A stretch of 64,000 bases of DNA from Desulfosudis oleivorans Hxd3 (GTDB taxonomy: Bacteria; Desulfobacterota; Desulfobacteria; Desulfobacterales; Desulfosudaceae). Of the stretch, positions 26,713-34,853 are shown in pieces. The notes under the pieces are model-generated. The model ran no database searches. It had not been told where the DNA came from and worked only from the letters and a program-made list of their open reading frames with translations. The stretch lies in contig NC_009943.1 in the NCBI RefSeq assembly GCF_000018405.1, positions 3,661,001 to 3,725,000 of the forward strand. Direction: 5' to 3'. Numbering within the stretch: position 1 is the first letter of the stretch; every line of letters starts with the position of its first letter. Both the position numbers and the translations under genes were made by a program.

Positions 26713-28110
26713 TTACCGACCCGTCCCCCCGGCCCGGTAATCCTCAAGGGCCTTGATTATCTCGTTCATGAGATCTTCGGGAAACGCCTTGCCCGCCAGC
26801 TTGGCCTGGACCCCTTTGGCGGCCTTTTCCAGAGCCTGCCGGTCCGCCTGAGAAAGGACCACCGGCTTCATGCCGCACTTGGCCTCAAACGCCTTCAGGC
26901 TTTTTGCATCGTAATCGCGAATCTGCTTACGCCACTCGGTTTCCAGGGTGGAGACCTCATAGACAAGCAGTTCCGTGATATTGTCGGCAAACAGTTCGGA
27001 CATGCCGAACTGCTTGCGGAACCGGTCCTTGGTCTGGGTGCTGACCACCACGGCCGCCGGCGAGTACAGCAGGGCCGGCGTCGTGTAGTAATTGGCATAC
27101 TGGTAGGCCTGCATGCCCAGCATCCATGCCGCCGGCGCCAGGTTGGCGTTGGCCAGCCCCGTGCTTAACGCCGATACCACCTCGGGCACGGCCACGGGCG
27201 TGGCATCAATGCCCAGCTCCCGGAAAAGCGTGGTCTCCATGATACCGAACCAGGTGAGCACCTTCTGCTTTTTCAGGTCCGCCAGGCCGGTTATTTTGTT
27301 TTTTGTAAACACGTGAAAAAAACCGGTGTCGATCAGGGCGGCCAGGATATATCCTTTTTCCTCAAAGGCCCGGTCCAGCCGCCTGCGAAACTTTTCATAG
27401 ATATAGTCGATCTCATCATAGTTGTTGAACAGGCCCGGCAGAAGAAGAACAGCGGTTTCCGGGGAGGCGGCCAGAATGCCAAGGGCCGTGCAGCCGCACC
27501 CCTCCAGCTGGCCGATATCCATCTTTCTCAGGATATCGGTGTCTTCCCCCATGGTACCACCGCCGTATATCTTGATCACCACCTTGTTGTTGGAAAGCTT
27601 TGCCATCTGGGGCACCAGCAGGGTTTCGGGAACGTTGAGCCAGGGCGTACCCGGAGGGGCCAGGGTGCCAATCTTGAGCATCAGCTGCTCGCCGTCCGGA
27701 ATAAGGGCGGAGCAGGCCTTCCAGACAACGGCCTTTACCTCCTCCCACTCCATGTAAGGCGCCACCAGCTTGTCAAACTTTGCCGGAAGGTCTTTCAGGA
27801 TATAACGTGACGTGCGGTGTTTTTCGAGGATGGGAACAATGCTCTCTTCCAGCATGGCCGACAGTTCGGCCCGCTTGATGGCGCCGGACTGCAACGTCTC
27901 TCTTAATGCCTGCTGTTTTTCTTCCAGAGCCGGCGAAAAGGCGCTTCCGGACAGCAGGGCCTGGGTGCTTTCTTGCAGTACGCTCCGGACCTCCTCCTTG
28001 GCAAGCGTTGCCGCGCAGACGGATGGAACCACGCCGGTCAGGAGCAACAGCGCCAGGGAAAGGGCAAAAAAAGCACGCCCCAGGAACAGTCGATGCAAAA
28101 TACCTCCCAT
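26713..28110 (-). CDS. TRAP transporter substrate-binding protein (TatP-type), paralogue 2
   Basis: 465 residues, starting at an ATG after AAAGGAGGTTGG. Signal peptide (ALSLALLLLTGVVPSVCA), then the same helical extension (VLQESTQALLSGSAFSPALE; SRYILKDLPAKFDKLVAPYM) and DctP domain (IGTLAPPGTPWLNVPETL, KIYGGGTMGEDTDILRKMDI, LEGCGCTALGILAASPETAV, PVAVPEVVSALSTGLANANL) as at 22276-23670. The two are highly similar and probably bind related ligands. It is first in the leftward TRAP cluster, ~290 bp upstream of tatT, and divergent from a START-domain gene. Confidence 0.93.
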   Translation of the reverse strand: MGGILHRLFLGRAFFALSLALLLLTGVVPSVCAATLAKEEVRSVLQESTQALLSGSAFSPALEEKQQALRETLQSGAIKRAELSAMLEESIVPILEKHRTSRYILKDLPAKFDKLVAPYMEWEEVKAVVWKACSALIPDGEQLMLKIGTLAPPGTPWLNVPETLLVPQMAKLSNNKVVIKIYGGGTMGEDTDILRKMDIGQLEGCGCTALGILAASPETAVLLLPGLFNNYDEIDYIYEKFRRRLDRAFEEKGYILAALIDTGFFHVFTKNKITGLADLKKQKVLTWFGIMETTLFRELGIDATPVAVPEVVSALSTGLANANLAPAAWMLGMQAYQYANYYTTPALLYSPAAVVVSTQTKDRFRKQFGMSELFADNITELLVYEVSTLETEWRKQIRDYDAKSLKAFEAKCGMKPVVLSQADRQALEKAAKGVQAKLAGKAFPEDLMNEIIKALEDYRAGGTGR

Positions 28111-28336
28111 GTCCAACCTCCTTTGCTTGATGAGATGTTTCTTTGGGTTCCGGCAACCGGAACCGGTCACATAAACATCAAAACCGGCGGCTGCCGCCGG
28201 ATGATCAATGACAGGGGACATCTATATTTACACAAACCTTTACACCTGCTCGAGCCGAACAGGGCCTTTTCCAAGGCCATGGAATGGCGAACGCGACTTA
28301 TAGATACATGTGTACAAAATAAACCGAAACGCAAAC

Positions 28337-28365
28337 CTTGTACTACGTTTAACGGAAACTGTCAA
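28337..28365 (-). promoter_or_regulatory. Candidate sigma-70 promoter for TRAP cluster
   Basis: Minus strand: TTGACA (28365-28360), 17-bp spacer, TACAAG (28342-28337), ~225 bp upstream of the binding-protein start. The -35 is perfect and the -10 matches 4 of 6. Confidence 0.45.
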
Positions 28366-28415
28366 AGCTTTGTCAATTTTTGTCATCAACCCTTACCGGT
28401 CTTGTAAAAGTTTTA

Positions 28416-28444
28416 TTGATCGCCCCCTCTAAAGCCTGTATATT
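28416..28444 (+). promoter_or_regulatory. Candidate sigma-70 promoter for START gene
   Basis: TTGATC (28416-28421), exact 17-bp spacer, TATATT (28439-28444), 110 bp before the START-gene ATG. It is back-to-back with the leftward candidate, so one regulator could control both directions. Confidence 0.5.
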
Positions 28445-28554
28445 ACCCCTTTTTATAATGACGAAGCTGGAATGCTCCAGGCGTACGTGGGATTTTAAAC
28501 CTGAGGACCAGAACCATGGCGCAGAAGGCGCCTTCTTTTTTGCGCGAGGTTTTT

Positions 28555-29595
28555 ATGAGAACAAAAGCGGTAAATCAGTTTGGCCGGGCTTTTTTTATCT
28601 GCCTGGCAATTCTTTGGGCGTGGCCCGGGCAGACGATGGCGGAAACCACATGGCAGTTTGAAGGCGAAATCGACGGCATTCCCACCTACTCGCGGCCGGT
28701 GGAGGGGTCGGATGTTAAGATGTACAAAGCCACAGCCATGGTTGAGGCATCCATGGAGCAGATCGGCCACCTGCTCCGGGACGTGCCGGCCACTCCCCTG
28801 TGGATGAAAAATGTGCTGCACACCGAAACCATCAAGGTGCATACCCCCAACGACATCGACCTTTACCTGGTGCTGGATTTCCCCTGGCCCACCAACGACC
28901 GGGACGGTGTTGCCGCGGCACGGGCGGTTTTTGATCCGGCCGCCTGCGGCACCGTCACCACCACCACGCTCATCACCCACCCCGACTACCCCGCAAAAGA
29001 GGGGCTGGTGCGGCTGCCCGGCATGTTTCAGCAGTACCTGCTGAACTTCAAGGGCGACCACCTGTGTGAACTGACCCTGGTCCTTCACATGGACCCCGGC
29101 GGCAACCTGCCGGCATGGGCCATCAACCGGGAGCTTGTCTCCACCCCCGCAAAGTCGTTGAAAACCCTTCAGGCCCTGGTGAAAAAGGATAAATACCAGG
29201 AGGCCGACGACCCCTTTAACCGGGACAACCTGGGGTTTTCCCGCGGCATCGCCCGTACGGTCACGGCACGTTACATGGATGACACGGCGATCATTGAAAT
29301 GGTGGCCGCCGATACCCGGCTGATGCACATCATCATGCGGCAGTGCTGTTCACCGGGATGGGAAGAAGATCTGATCACCGCCATACTGCAAGCCTATTTC
29401 AAGACCCTGCCCTTTGCCGAAAAAATCGCCCGGTCTTCTGACCAGTCGGTGCTGGCGCATCTGGCCACGGATGAGAAGCTGGCAAAAGAGATCGCTGAAG
29501 AAGACGACCTTGTGGAAATGGTCCTGCTGCACCGGGGTGTCACCTACCCGGTGCTTGAAAAAATGGCGGCCCTGGTCAAAGATGAGCTGGACTGA
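28555..29595 (+). CDS. Exported START-domain lipid-binding-type protein, copy 1
   Basis: 346 residues. A signal peptide (FFICLAILWAWPGQTMA) is followed by a START domain (~25-220): WQFEGEIDGIPTYSRPVEGSDVKMYKA, DVPATPLWMKNVLHTE, YLVLDFPWPTNDRDGVAAAR, LVLHMDPGGNLPAWAINRE. The last ~130 residues are helical with no family I can name. START folds bind single hydrophobic molecules such as sterols, phospholipids or polyketides. It is divergent from a TRAP binding-protein gene; the same pairing occurs at 60-63 kb. I chose the ATG after GCGCGAGG; an in-frame ATG at 28516 precedes a small hairpin (GGCGC/GCGCC + T-run) and is less likely. Confidence 0.88.
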   Translation: MRTKAVNQFGRAFFICLAILWAWPGQTMAETTWQFEGEIDGIPTYSRPVEGSDVKMYKATAMVEASMEQIGHLLRDVPATPLWMKNVLHTETIKVHTPNDIDLYLVLDFPWPTNDRDGVAAARAVFDPAACGTVTTTTLITHPDYPAKEGLVRLPGMFQQYLLNFKGDHLCELTLVLHMDPGGNLPAWAINRELVSTPAKSLKTLQALVKKDKYQEADDPFNRDNLGFSRGIARTVTARYMDDTAIIEMVAADTRLMHIIMRQCCSPGWEEDLITAILQAYFKTLPFAEKIARSSDQSVLAHLATDEKLAKEIAEEDDLVEMVLLHRGVTYPVLEKMAALVKDELD

Positions 29596-29601
29596 TCCGG
29601 G

Positions 29602-30342
29602 CTACCGGTCCTTTTTCCATACCAGTCTGAACTGCCCCAGGCCGATATCGATGGCGTTGTCCAGAATATAAAGGTTGGGAAGCTGATCGGCAACGGCCCC
29701 TTCCAGGGCAACGTTTGCCTGGATTGTATCCTGAAATGGAATCGCAAGTTCGGTTTCCACAGGAACCGTCGCGGTAAACCGGGTGGTAATGGGGATGGTG
29801 AAGGTATCCTGGATATCCACTGTTACCGGCGTGCGCAGCGCCAGCTGAAAATCCTCTTTTACCGTAACCGTCTGGTCCACCGGAATGGTGGCACGCACCG
29901 GCACATATCCCTTGATGGGTACGGTGAGCGGTACGCCCAGCACTGACGTGCGAACCTCTGTCTCCAGAAAAACCTGTGTGTCGATGGGGATGTCGGACTT
30001 GAAGGGCACCGTCATGTAGACCGGGATGGTGGTGTTGATCTCCACCGGTACATCAAAGGTCTTGTGCAGGGGGACGGACAGCTCCTGGCTGAAGGGAACG
30101 CTCACGGGAATGTCGGCCTTCAGGGGAACGCGGAGCATCTGGTCGATGTCCGCCGTCACCGGAAAGGAGGCGGCCATGCGGGCCTTGATCTGCTGCTGTT
30201 GAAGATTCACCCGCAACTGGATGTTGTTCAGGGGATCAAGCATCACAAACAGCCAGGCCGCACCAACCACTCCCGCCACCACCAGACCGCCCAGAAACAG
30301 CAGAAGCCGGCGGCTGATCTTGATCGTGATGGCATATTCCAT
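29602..30342 (-). CDS. Membrane-anchored beta-repeat protein of unknown function
   Basis: 246 residues. One N-terminal transmembrane helix (LLLFLGGLVVAGVVGAAWLFV) is followed by ~200 residues of irregular repeats of the form V/I-P-hydrophobic spaced every 8-14 residues (LRVPLKADIPVSVPF, DVPVEINTTIPVYMTVPF, GVPLTVPIKGYVPVRATIPV, TIPITTRFTATVPVETELAIPF). Such regularity predicts an elongated beta structure in the periplasm. No family recognised. Converges tail-to-tail with the START gene, 6 bp apart. Confidence 0.7.
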   Translation of the reverse strand: MEYAITIKISRRLLLFLGGLVVAGVVGAAWLFVMLDPLNNIQLRVNLQQQQIKARMAASFPVTADIDQMLRVPLKADIPVSVPFSQELSVPLHKTFDVPVEINTTIPVYMTVPFKSDIPIDTQVFLETEVRTSVLGVPLTVPIKGYVPVRATIPVDQTVTVKEDFQLALRTPVTVDIQDTFTIPITTRFTATVPVETELAIPFQDTIQANVALEGAVADQLPNLYILDNAIDIGLGQFRLVWKKDR

Positions 30343-30434
30343 GGATTTTCCGGGTGTATCAGAACCGGTTGACCGGAATGACGGGCAGCCTCAGCGACAG
30401 GCAGCCATATTTCAACACACCGACAGCCTTCCGC

Positions 30435-30968
30435 CTAATTTTTTTTGGGCATGGGAATCACCAGGACTGGCACCCTGCTTTTTCGTAGAACACTCTTGGT
30501 GGTAGAGCCCAGCACCGCCTCAGCCAGGGCGTTGTATTTGCCGTGGCCCATGACGATCAGGTCGCATTCGTATTTCCGGGTCGCCGAGACGATCTCGTCC
30601 ACGGTGTCGCCTTTTTTGACAAGAATCTCAGGGTAGGTGTTCTCCTGGGATGTCTGGGGTTTTAAGTCCTCGTAAAACATGCTCAACGCCTCTTTAACGA
30701 TATCGGCCTCCTGACGCTTGCCGATAAGAATGTCCCGGGCGCTTCTGGCGTGCTCCTCCTGTTTCTGCTCAAGCTCCCGCATCTTCTCGCTGCCCAGAAA
30801 CACGGACAGCATGTTGCGGGTGTTGTCCGACGTCTCCTCTTCCAGCACATGAAGAATCACGATCCCCGCCTTGTACAGGGCCGCCACGCTGGCCGCGTAC
30901 TTGAACGCATAGCGGGCATGTTCGGAAAGGTCGGTGGAAAAAAGAATTCGTGTAAATTTGGGTGTCAC
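30435..30968 (-). CDS. Universal stress protein (UspA family)
   Basis: About 177 residues. RILFSTDLSEHARYAFKYAASVAALYKAGIVILHV-type N-terminus (quoted in parts: FSTDLSEHARYAFKYAASVA; GIVILHVLEE). The ATP-binding C-terminal motif is VMGHGKYNALAEAVLGSTTKSVLR (G-x2-G-x9-G-S/T-T). A helical insertion in the middle (~50-100) is longer than in E. coli UspA. It probably binds ATP/AMP and responds to stress. I chose GTG 30968, which has GGAGG at -8, over GTG 30974. Confidence 0.93.
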   Translation of the reverse strand: MTPKFTRILFSTDLSEHARYAFKYAASVAALYKAGIVILHVLEEETSDNTRNMLSVFLGSEKMRELEQKQEEHARSARDILIGKRQEADIVKEALSMFYEDLKPQTSQENTYPEILVKKGDTVDEIVSATRKYECDLIVMGHGKYNALAEAVLGSTTKSVLRKSRVPVLVIPMPKKN

Positions 30969-31098
30969 AGGCACGCCCTCCTCGCATTGTTTTCGTTCTC
31001 AAAAAAATATTTTTGCTATTCTATGAAATGTTCACATGAATAGTCAAGCGCTTATATCACCGGGGCTCTTTATACCGCCGACCCTGAACGGCAACGGA

Positions 31099-31587
31099 CT
31101 ACCGGAACTTGAAAAACCCGATGGAAAGCGGATACCGCCACACCTCCCCTTTTCGGGCCTTGATGGCGCCGATAACAGGAAAAATAATACTCACCACCAC
31201 CAGGGCCGCCATCAGCGGAATGCCGATCAGCACGAAACAGAGCAGGCCGAAAACGACCCCAAGGATGAACGCCGTAAGAATCCAGTTGGTCACCACGATG
31301 CCATGCCTGTCAATGACCGGGGAATCCTCCTTCTTGATCTGCCACAGCACAATGGGAACCACCAGCCCGGCCAGGGGCACCAGGTAACCGCAGAACTGGG
31401 AGAGGTGAATGAAGATCCCCCACATGTTATCGTCCGGCGCAATCCCGTCAATGGCCTGCTTGAGTTTTTCCCCGGCCGGCCGGCTTTGGGCCAGCAGAGC
31501 CGCCTTGGCATCCTGGTACTCCTGCTCGGAAATGGCGCCCTCCAGCCTGAGCCGGTTCAGTCTTTCAATGTCTTCCACAAATCCCAT
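31099..31587 (-). CDS. SHOCT + DUF4870 membrane protein
   Basis: 162 residues. An N-terminal SHOCT motif (IERLNRLRLEGAISEQEYQDA) is followed by a DUF4870 domain with three or four hydrophobic helices (IHLSQFCGYLVPLAGLVVPIVLW; ILTAFILGVVFGLLCFVLIG; LMAALVVVSIIFPVIGAIKA). DUF4870 (Tic20-like) proteins are inner-membrane proteins of unknown role. The start ATG follows GGAGACGCC. Downstream of the alpha/beta hydrolase on the same strand by ~30 bp, probably co-transcribed. Confidence 0.88.
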   Translation of the reverse strand: MGFVEDIERLNRLRLEGAISEQEYQDAKAALLAQSRPAGEKLKQAIDGIAPDDNMWGIFIHLSQFCGYLVPLAGLVVPIVLWQIKKEDSPVIDRHGIVVTNWILTAFILGVVFGLLCFVLIGIPLMAALVVVSIIFPVIGAIKARKGEVWRYPLSIGFFKFR

Positions 31588-31617
31588 GGCGTCTCCTTCA
31601 CAAAACGCTTCCGTCCA

Positions 31618-32550
31618 TTACCCTTTCAGGCGGTCAAGAAACGCCATATAGTCATGGGCCGCCTGCTTCGGCGCCTCCAGCATGGGCAGATGACCAAGCC
31701 CCTTCATGATGATCACCTCGGATACGGGCAGCAGGCCGTGCAGAATCCCGGCGCTCTCCACCCGAATGGCCCGGTCCTGGTCTCCCCATACGATCAGGGC
31801 CGGCACGGCCAGCCCCTGAATGCGCCGTTCCACCGAGTCGCCGGTCAGCTGAATAAAAATTTTTTCCTCCAGGCCCACGTTCTCCACCCGCTCCTTTGCC
31901 ATCACGTGCAGAATCGGCGTGGGGATAAACGGCGGGTCGGTCATCACAAAATCAAAAATCTTTACAAATTCCTCCGGGGTCTTTGCAATCAGGGGGTTTC
32001 TGCCGGTCTCACGAATGATTTGCCGCATTTCGCTTTCCGGCGCAGACCACACGCCGCCCGGATCCAGCAGCCACATGCTTTTCACCTCGTCCGGCCAGAG
32101 CGCGGCATAGGTCATGGCGATATGGCCCCCCATGGAGCTGCCGCCGATATGAATTTTTGAAAGCCCCAGGGCCCGCACAAATCCGCGCAGCCGCACCGCC
32201 TGGGCCGCCGGGGTGTAGTCTGCGCCGGCCGGCCGGTCCGACTCGCCGAACCCGATATGATCCGGCGCAACCACATGATAGCGGGGGGTCAGATACTTTG
32301 CCACAAGCGTGAAATTGTCTTTATTGGCGCCGAACCCGTGGAGCAGCAGGACCGGCTCGCCCGTGCCCCCCTCCAGGTACACATAGGTTTCGCCGGACGG
32401 CAGGGTAATCGTTTTTCGCTCAAGGCCCGCCTCGGCCCGCCGCAGATCCACCGCCACCCGGGTGGCCGTCTCCGGCGCCAGATAAACAAACCCCACCAGC
32501 CCCAGCACAACCAGCACGCCAATGATAACTACCCATTTTACAAGTTTCAT
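31618..32550 (-). CDS. Membrane-anchored alpha/beta hydrolase
   Basis: 310 residues from MKLVKWVVIIGVLVVLGLVG, an N-terminal transmembrane anchor or uncleaved signal. The hydrolase core has PVLLLHGFGANKDNF (oxyanion HGF), VVAPDHIGFGESDRP, the nucleophile elbow GGSSMGGHIAMTYA (G-x-S-x-G with S-M), the acid VIWGDQDRAIR and His in MKGLGHLPMLEAP. It probably hydrolyses an ester or lipid at the periplasmic face. The start ATG follows AGGGGG; a longer upstream reading has no support. Confidence 0.92.
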   Translation of the reverse strand: MKLVKWVVIIGVLVVLGLVGFVYLAPETATRVAVDLRRAEAGLERKTITLPSGETYVYLEGGTGEPVLLLHGFGANKDNFTLVAKYLTPRYHVVAPDHIGFGESDRPAGADYTPAAQAVRLRGFVRALGLSKIHIGGSSMGGHIAMTYAALWPDEVKSMWLLDPGGVWSAPESEMRQIIRETGRNPLIAKTPEEFVKIFDFVMTDPPFIPTPILHVMAKERVENVGLEEKIFIQLTGDSVERRIQGLAVPALIVWGDQDRAIRVESAGILHGLLPVSEVIIMKGLGHLPMLEAPKQAAHDYMAFLDRLKG

Positions 32551-32609
32551 GAGTCCCCCTCTTTCGTGTCTGTTACAGATGATATCCTGTATCTTACTCA
32601 AAGAACCAG

Positions 32610-33596
32610 TTGAGATGCAAAGTAAATTTTCATTCATTACAAGAAAAGGGAGAGCGCACAAAACCCCTGAAAGCACTCCTCAAAAAACAGTTGGTCGTTT
32701 TGATGGTGTTGCTGCTGGCGGCTGCCCCGCTGGCAGCCGGGCCCGCCAAATTCTCGGCCGAGCAGGCCGCTGACCCGGCGCTGTTTGTAAAGAAAAACCT
32801 TTCTATTGACGCCAAGAAGATGAAAAAGCTTGGCGTAAAAAAACTTGTTATCCTTGAGTGCTATGGAGAGTATGTCACCTCAAAGGAAGTAACCGACAGC
32901 GTGGCCTCGCAACGAAGTGCCATGCACACGGCCGCGTCACAGGGCCGCATGTTTTACAATGTCAAAACTCAGGTAGATACCCTTGAGCTTGACAAGGATT
33001 ATTACACCAACACGTCCAACCGGGTCTACCAGGCCATAAAAGAGGTGCTTGAGGCCAACGGCATCGAGGTTATCAGCAAGGAGGCCGTGCAGCAGAACGA
33101 GGCCTACAAGGCCTTCAACCTGGAAGAGGAAAAAGCCGGGCGGGGGGTTTCTTCCGGCGTCTACAAACCCACTGTGGTCGAAAAGTCGCAGAAGATATCC
33201 ACCACCGGGCTTGGCCTTTTTCCCGGGCCGGTTCAGATGATAAAAGTGGTGATGAACCTGGGAGAGATCACCCACAGCCTTGGCGCGGACGGATTTTTGC
33301 AGGTCAACTTCAAGGTGGATAAGGACAAAACGAGCAAACCCGTTTTAGAGGCATTTAACGTGCTGTTAAGCGCCGACCTGCGGGCCCAGGAAGTGGGGTT
33401 CAAGGGCAACAAGAGCATGCGCTACGATTGCTATACCCAGTGGCATCCCGTGGTGAAACTCAAGAATCCCCTGATTGCGACCGACGAGGTGCTGGACGGC
33501 AAAAAAGGACCGTTTAACATCGAAAAGTACGATGCCGCGTTAATGGAAATGCTGTATGCGGTGACCGATGGCATCAAGGCGGAAATATTAAAATAA
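32610..33596 (+). CDS. Exported protein of unknown function
   Basis: Up to 328 residues. A signal peptide LVVLMVLLLAAAPLAAG is clear, but no ATG precedes it: the first in-frame start is TTG 32610 with no RBS, and GGGAGAG lies 13 bp before a CTG at 32667 (LKALLKKQLVVL). The exact start is therefore open. The mature part is alpha/beta: KKLGVKKLVILECYGEYVTSKE, YTNTSNRVYQAIKEVLEANGIEVISKEA, VKVVMNLGEITHSLGADGFLQVNFK in parts, and QEVGFKGNKSMRYDCYTQW. It resembles periplasmic lipoprotein-like families without Cys. Divergent from the hydrolase; a terminator follows it. Confidence 0.75.
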   Translation: MRCKVNFHSLQEKGERTKPLKALLKKQLVVLMVLLLAAAPLAAGPAKFSAEQAADPALFVKKNLSIDAKKMKKLGVKKLVILECYGEYVTSKEVTDSVASQRSAMHTAASQGRMFYNVKTQVDTLELDKDYYTNTSNRVYQAIKEVLEANGIEVISKEAVQQNEAYKAFNLEEEKAGRGVSSGVYKPTVVEKSQKISTTGLGLFPGPVQMIKVVMNLGEITHSLGADGFLQVNFKVDKDKTSKPVLEAFNVLLSADLRAQEVGFKGNKSMRYDCYTQWHPVVKLKNPLIATDEVLDGKKGPFNIEKYDAALMEMLYAVTDGIKAEILK

Positions 33597-33672
33597 TCGA
33601 GATTTAGCCGTGCAGGAGCGGTAAAGGGCTGCCGACCAAAAAAACACTTATACCCGAGAGGACAACCGCGCA

Positions 33673-33703
33673 CCACCCCGGCTTTTTTAAGGAGCCGGGG
33701 TGG
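33673..33703 (+). terminator. Rho-independent terminator
   Basis: Stem CCACCCCGGCT / AGCCGGGGTGG, 11 bp perfect, loop TTTTTAAGG, extended by GCGC/GCGC partial pairing, then TTTA. It marks the left edge of the AT-rich accessory block. The rest of 33704-33909 shows no gene. Confidence 0.75.
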
Positions 33704-33909
33704 CGCTTTACCATCTGCCGGAAGTGTCCGGGAATATCTTAACTTTTACAAATAAATTGATCTGCAAGAAAAAGATGGCAGCGTAATTTAATCTAACATC
33801 CAGAGGAGCTGATCACTGTCAACTCAAATTCTGTTCAGGACAACTAATACAAATAAGTATATTGCTCCCAGAATGTCAGTAAAATCTTGACTCTCTGGGT
33901 CAAAATTCT

Positions 33910-34827
33910 CTACTCTTCCGATTTTAATTGAGCTAACAATTCCTCTCTACCACAAGGTGACTTAAAAAATAGCTCTTCAGCTTCTTTTAGCTTAGCCCTG
34001 ATTTCAGGACCAGGTGGAATGTTTAACACAGCAATAATATCTCTTCCAGTTATTGGGAGGGGAATATTTGAATCTTTAATAATTGTGTGTTCTACAATTT
34101 TTCGAGCCTCCTCTTGTATATTAACTCTGGAGGATAGGATAGAGAGTTGTTTATTCCATTTTTCGAAATGTCTTGAGCGTAAGTTTGATATATCCAAATA
34201 TTCCATTCCTAAATCATTTATGACGTCTCTTACTATTCGATCCCATTCATGGGCATGGAAGAATTTTTCTATACGAGACAAAAGTATTTCGAATGTGTCT
34301 TGCGCCAAAACATCTTTTACAATTTCTTTAGTGGTTTTTGATAAGATATTTAGGAAGTTGTAAGTTTCTGTAAATAAAGAATGTAGTAACTGGCTCCAAA
34401 TTTCACTTTCCGAGGGGGGTATCCATATGCTTGTGTTGCTAAAGTCGTTAATATGGAATCGTATCCATTCAAGGCATCTTGCTTCTTTAGCAATATCTTC
34501 CTTTGATTCTTGTTTAAGATTGTGTTGACAACAAGTTCTGAAATCATGGATACATTTCATGTGTCTCTGGATTGATTCTTCAGAAGCAACCCCTAATTTG
34601 TGTGCTCGCTCCTGAAGAAAATTGAGTGTTGTATTTGGTAACTCAAAGTACATAATATACAACCAAGATATAGTGGTAAAAAATCCGTGTATTGGGATTT
34701 CGACGGTTGGAGTTGGATGGCTATTTCGATGAAATACAATAATTCTACCTTTACTCGCAGAAGCTACCATATCATTGATTTCTTCTATACTTGATACGGT
34801 TTTTTCGACTAGTCGTAGGATATGCAT
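33910..34827 (-). CDS. Partner protein of the SIR2-like/STAND gene; HEPN-like motif and tRNA-nucleotidyltransferase-like tail
   Basis: 305 residues from an ATG with AGGA at -8 (TTG 34848 would add seven). I do not recognise the whole protein. Visible features: an all-helical N-terminal half containing R97-T-C-C-Q-H102, which fits the R-x4-6-H motif of HEPN RNases, in the context IHDFRTCCQHNL. The C-terminal ~50 residues (ITGRDIIAVLNIPPGPEIRAKLKEAEE, quoted in parts: ITGRDIIAVLNIPPGPEI) resemble the C-terminal domain of CCA-adding tRNA nucleotidyltransferases (GxDL...G..PGP). AT-rich like its upstream partner, 26 bp away in the same operon. An RNA-targeting effector or accessory is inference. 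Confidence 0.65.
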   Translation of the reverse strand: MHILRLVEKTVSSIEEINDMVASASKGRIIVFHRNSHPTPTVEIPIHGFFTTISWLYIMYFELPNTTLNFLQERAHKLGVASEESIQRHMKCIHDFRTCCQHNLKQESKEDIAKEARCLEWIRFHINDFSNTSIWIPPSESEIWSQLLHSLFTETYNFLNILSKTTKEIVKDVLAQDTFEILLSRIEKFFHAHEWDRIVRDVINDLGMEYLDISNLRSRHFEKWNKQLSILSSRVNIQEEARKIVEHTIIKDSNIPLPITGRDIIAVLNIPPGPEIRAKLKEAEELFFKSPCGREELLAQLKSEE

Positions 34828-34853
34828 GAAGCGATTCCTAAGTAACAATTTAA

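Noticed and set aside
22276-28110. CRISPR-like or tandem repeat signal from long identical stretches
   Set aside because: The identity comes from paralogous TRAP binding-protein genes, not from spaced short repeats.
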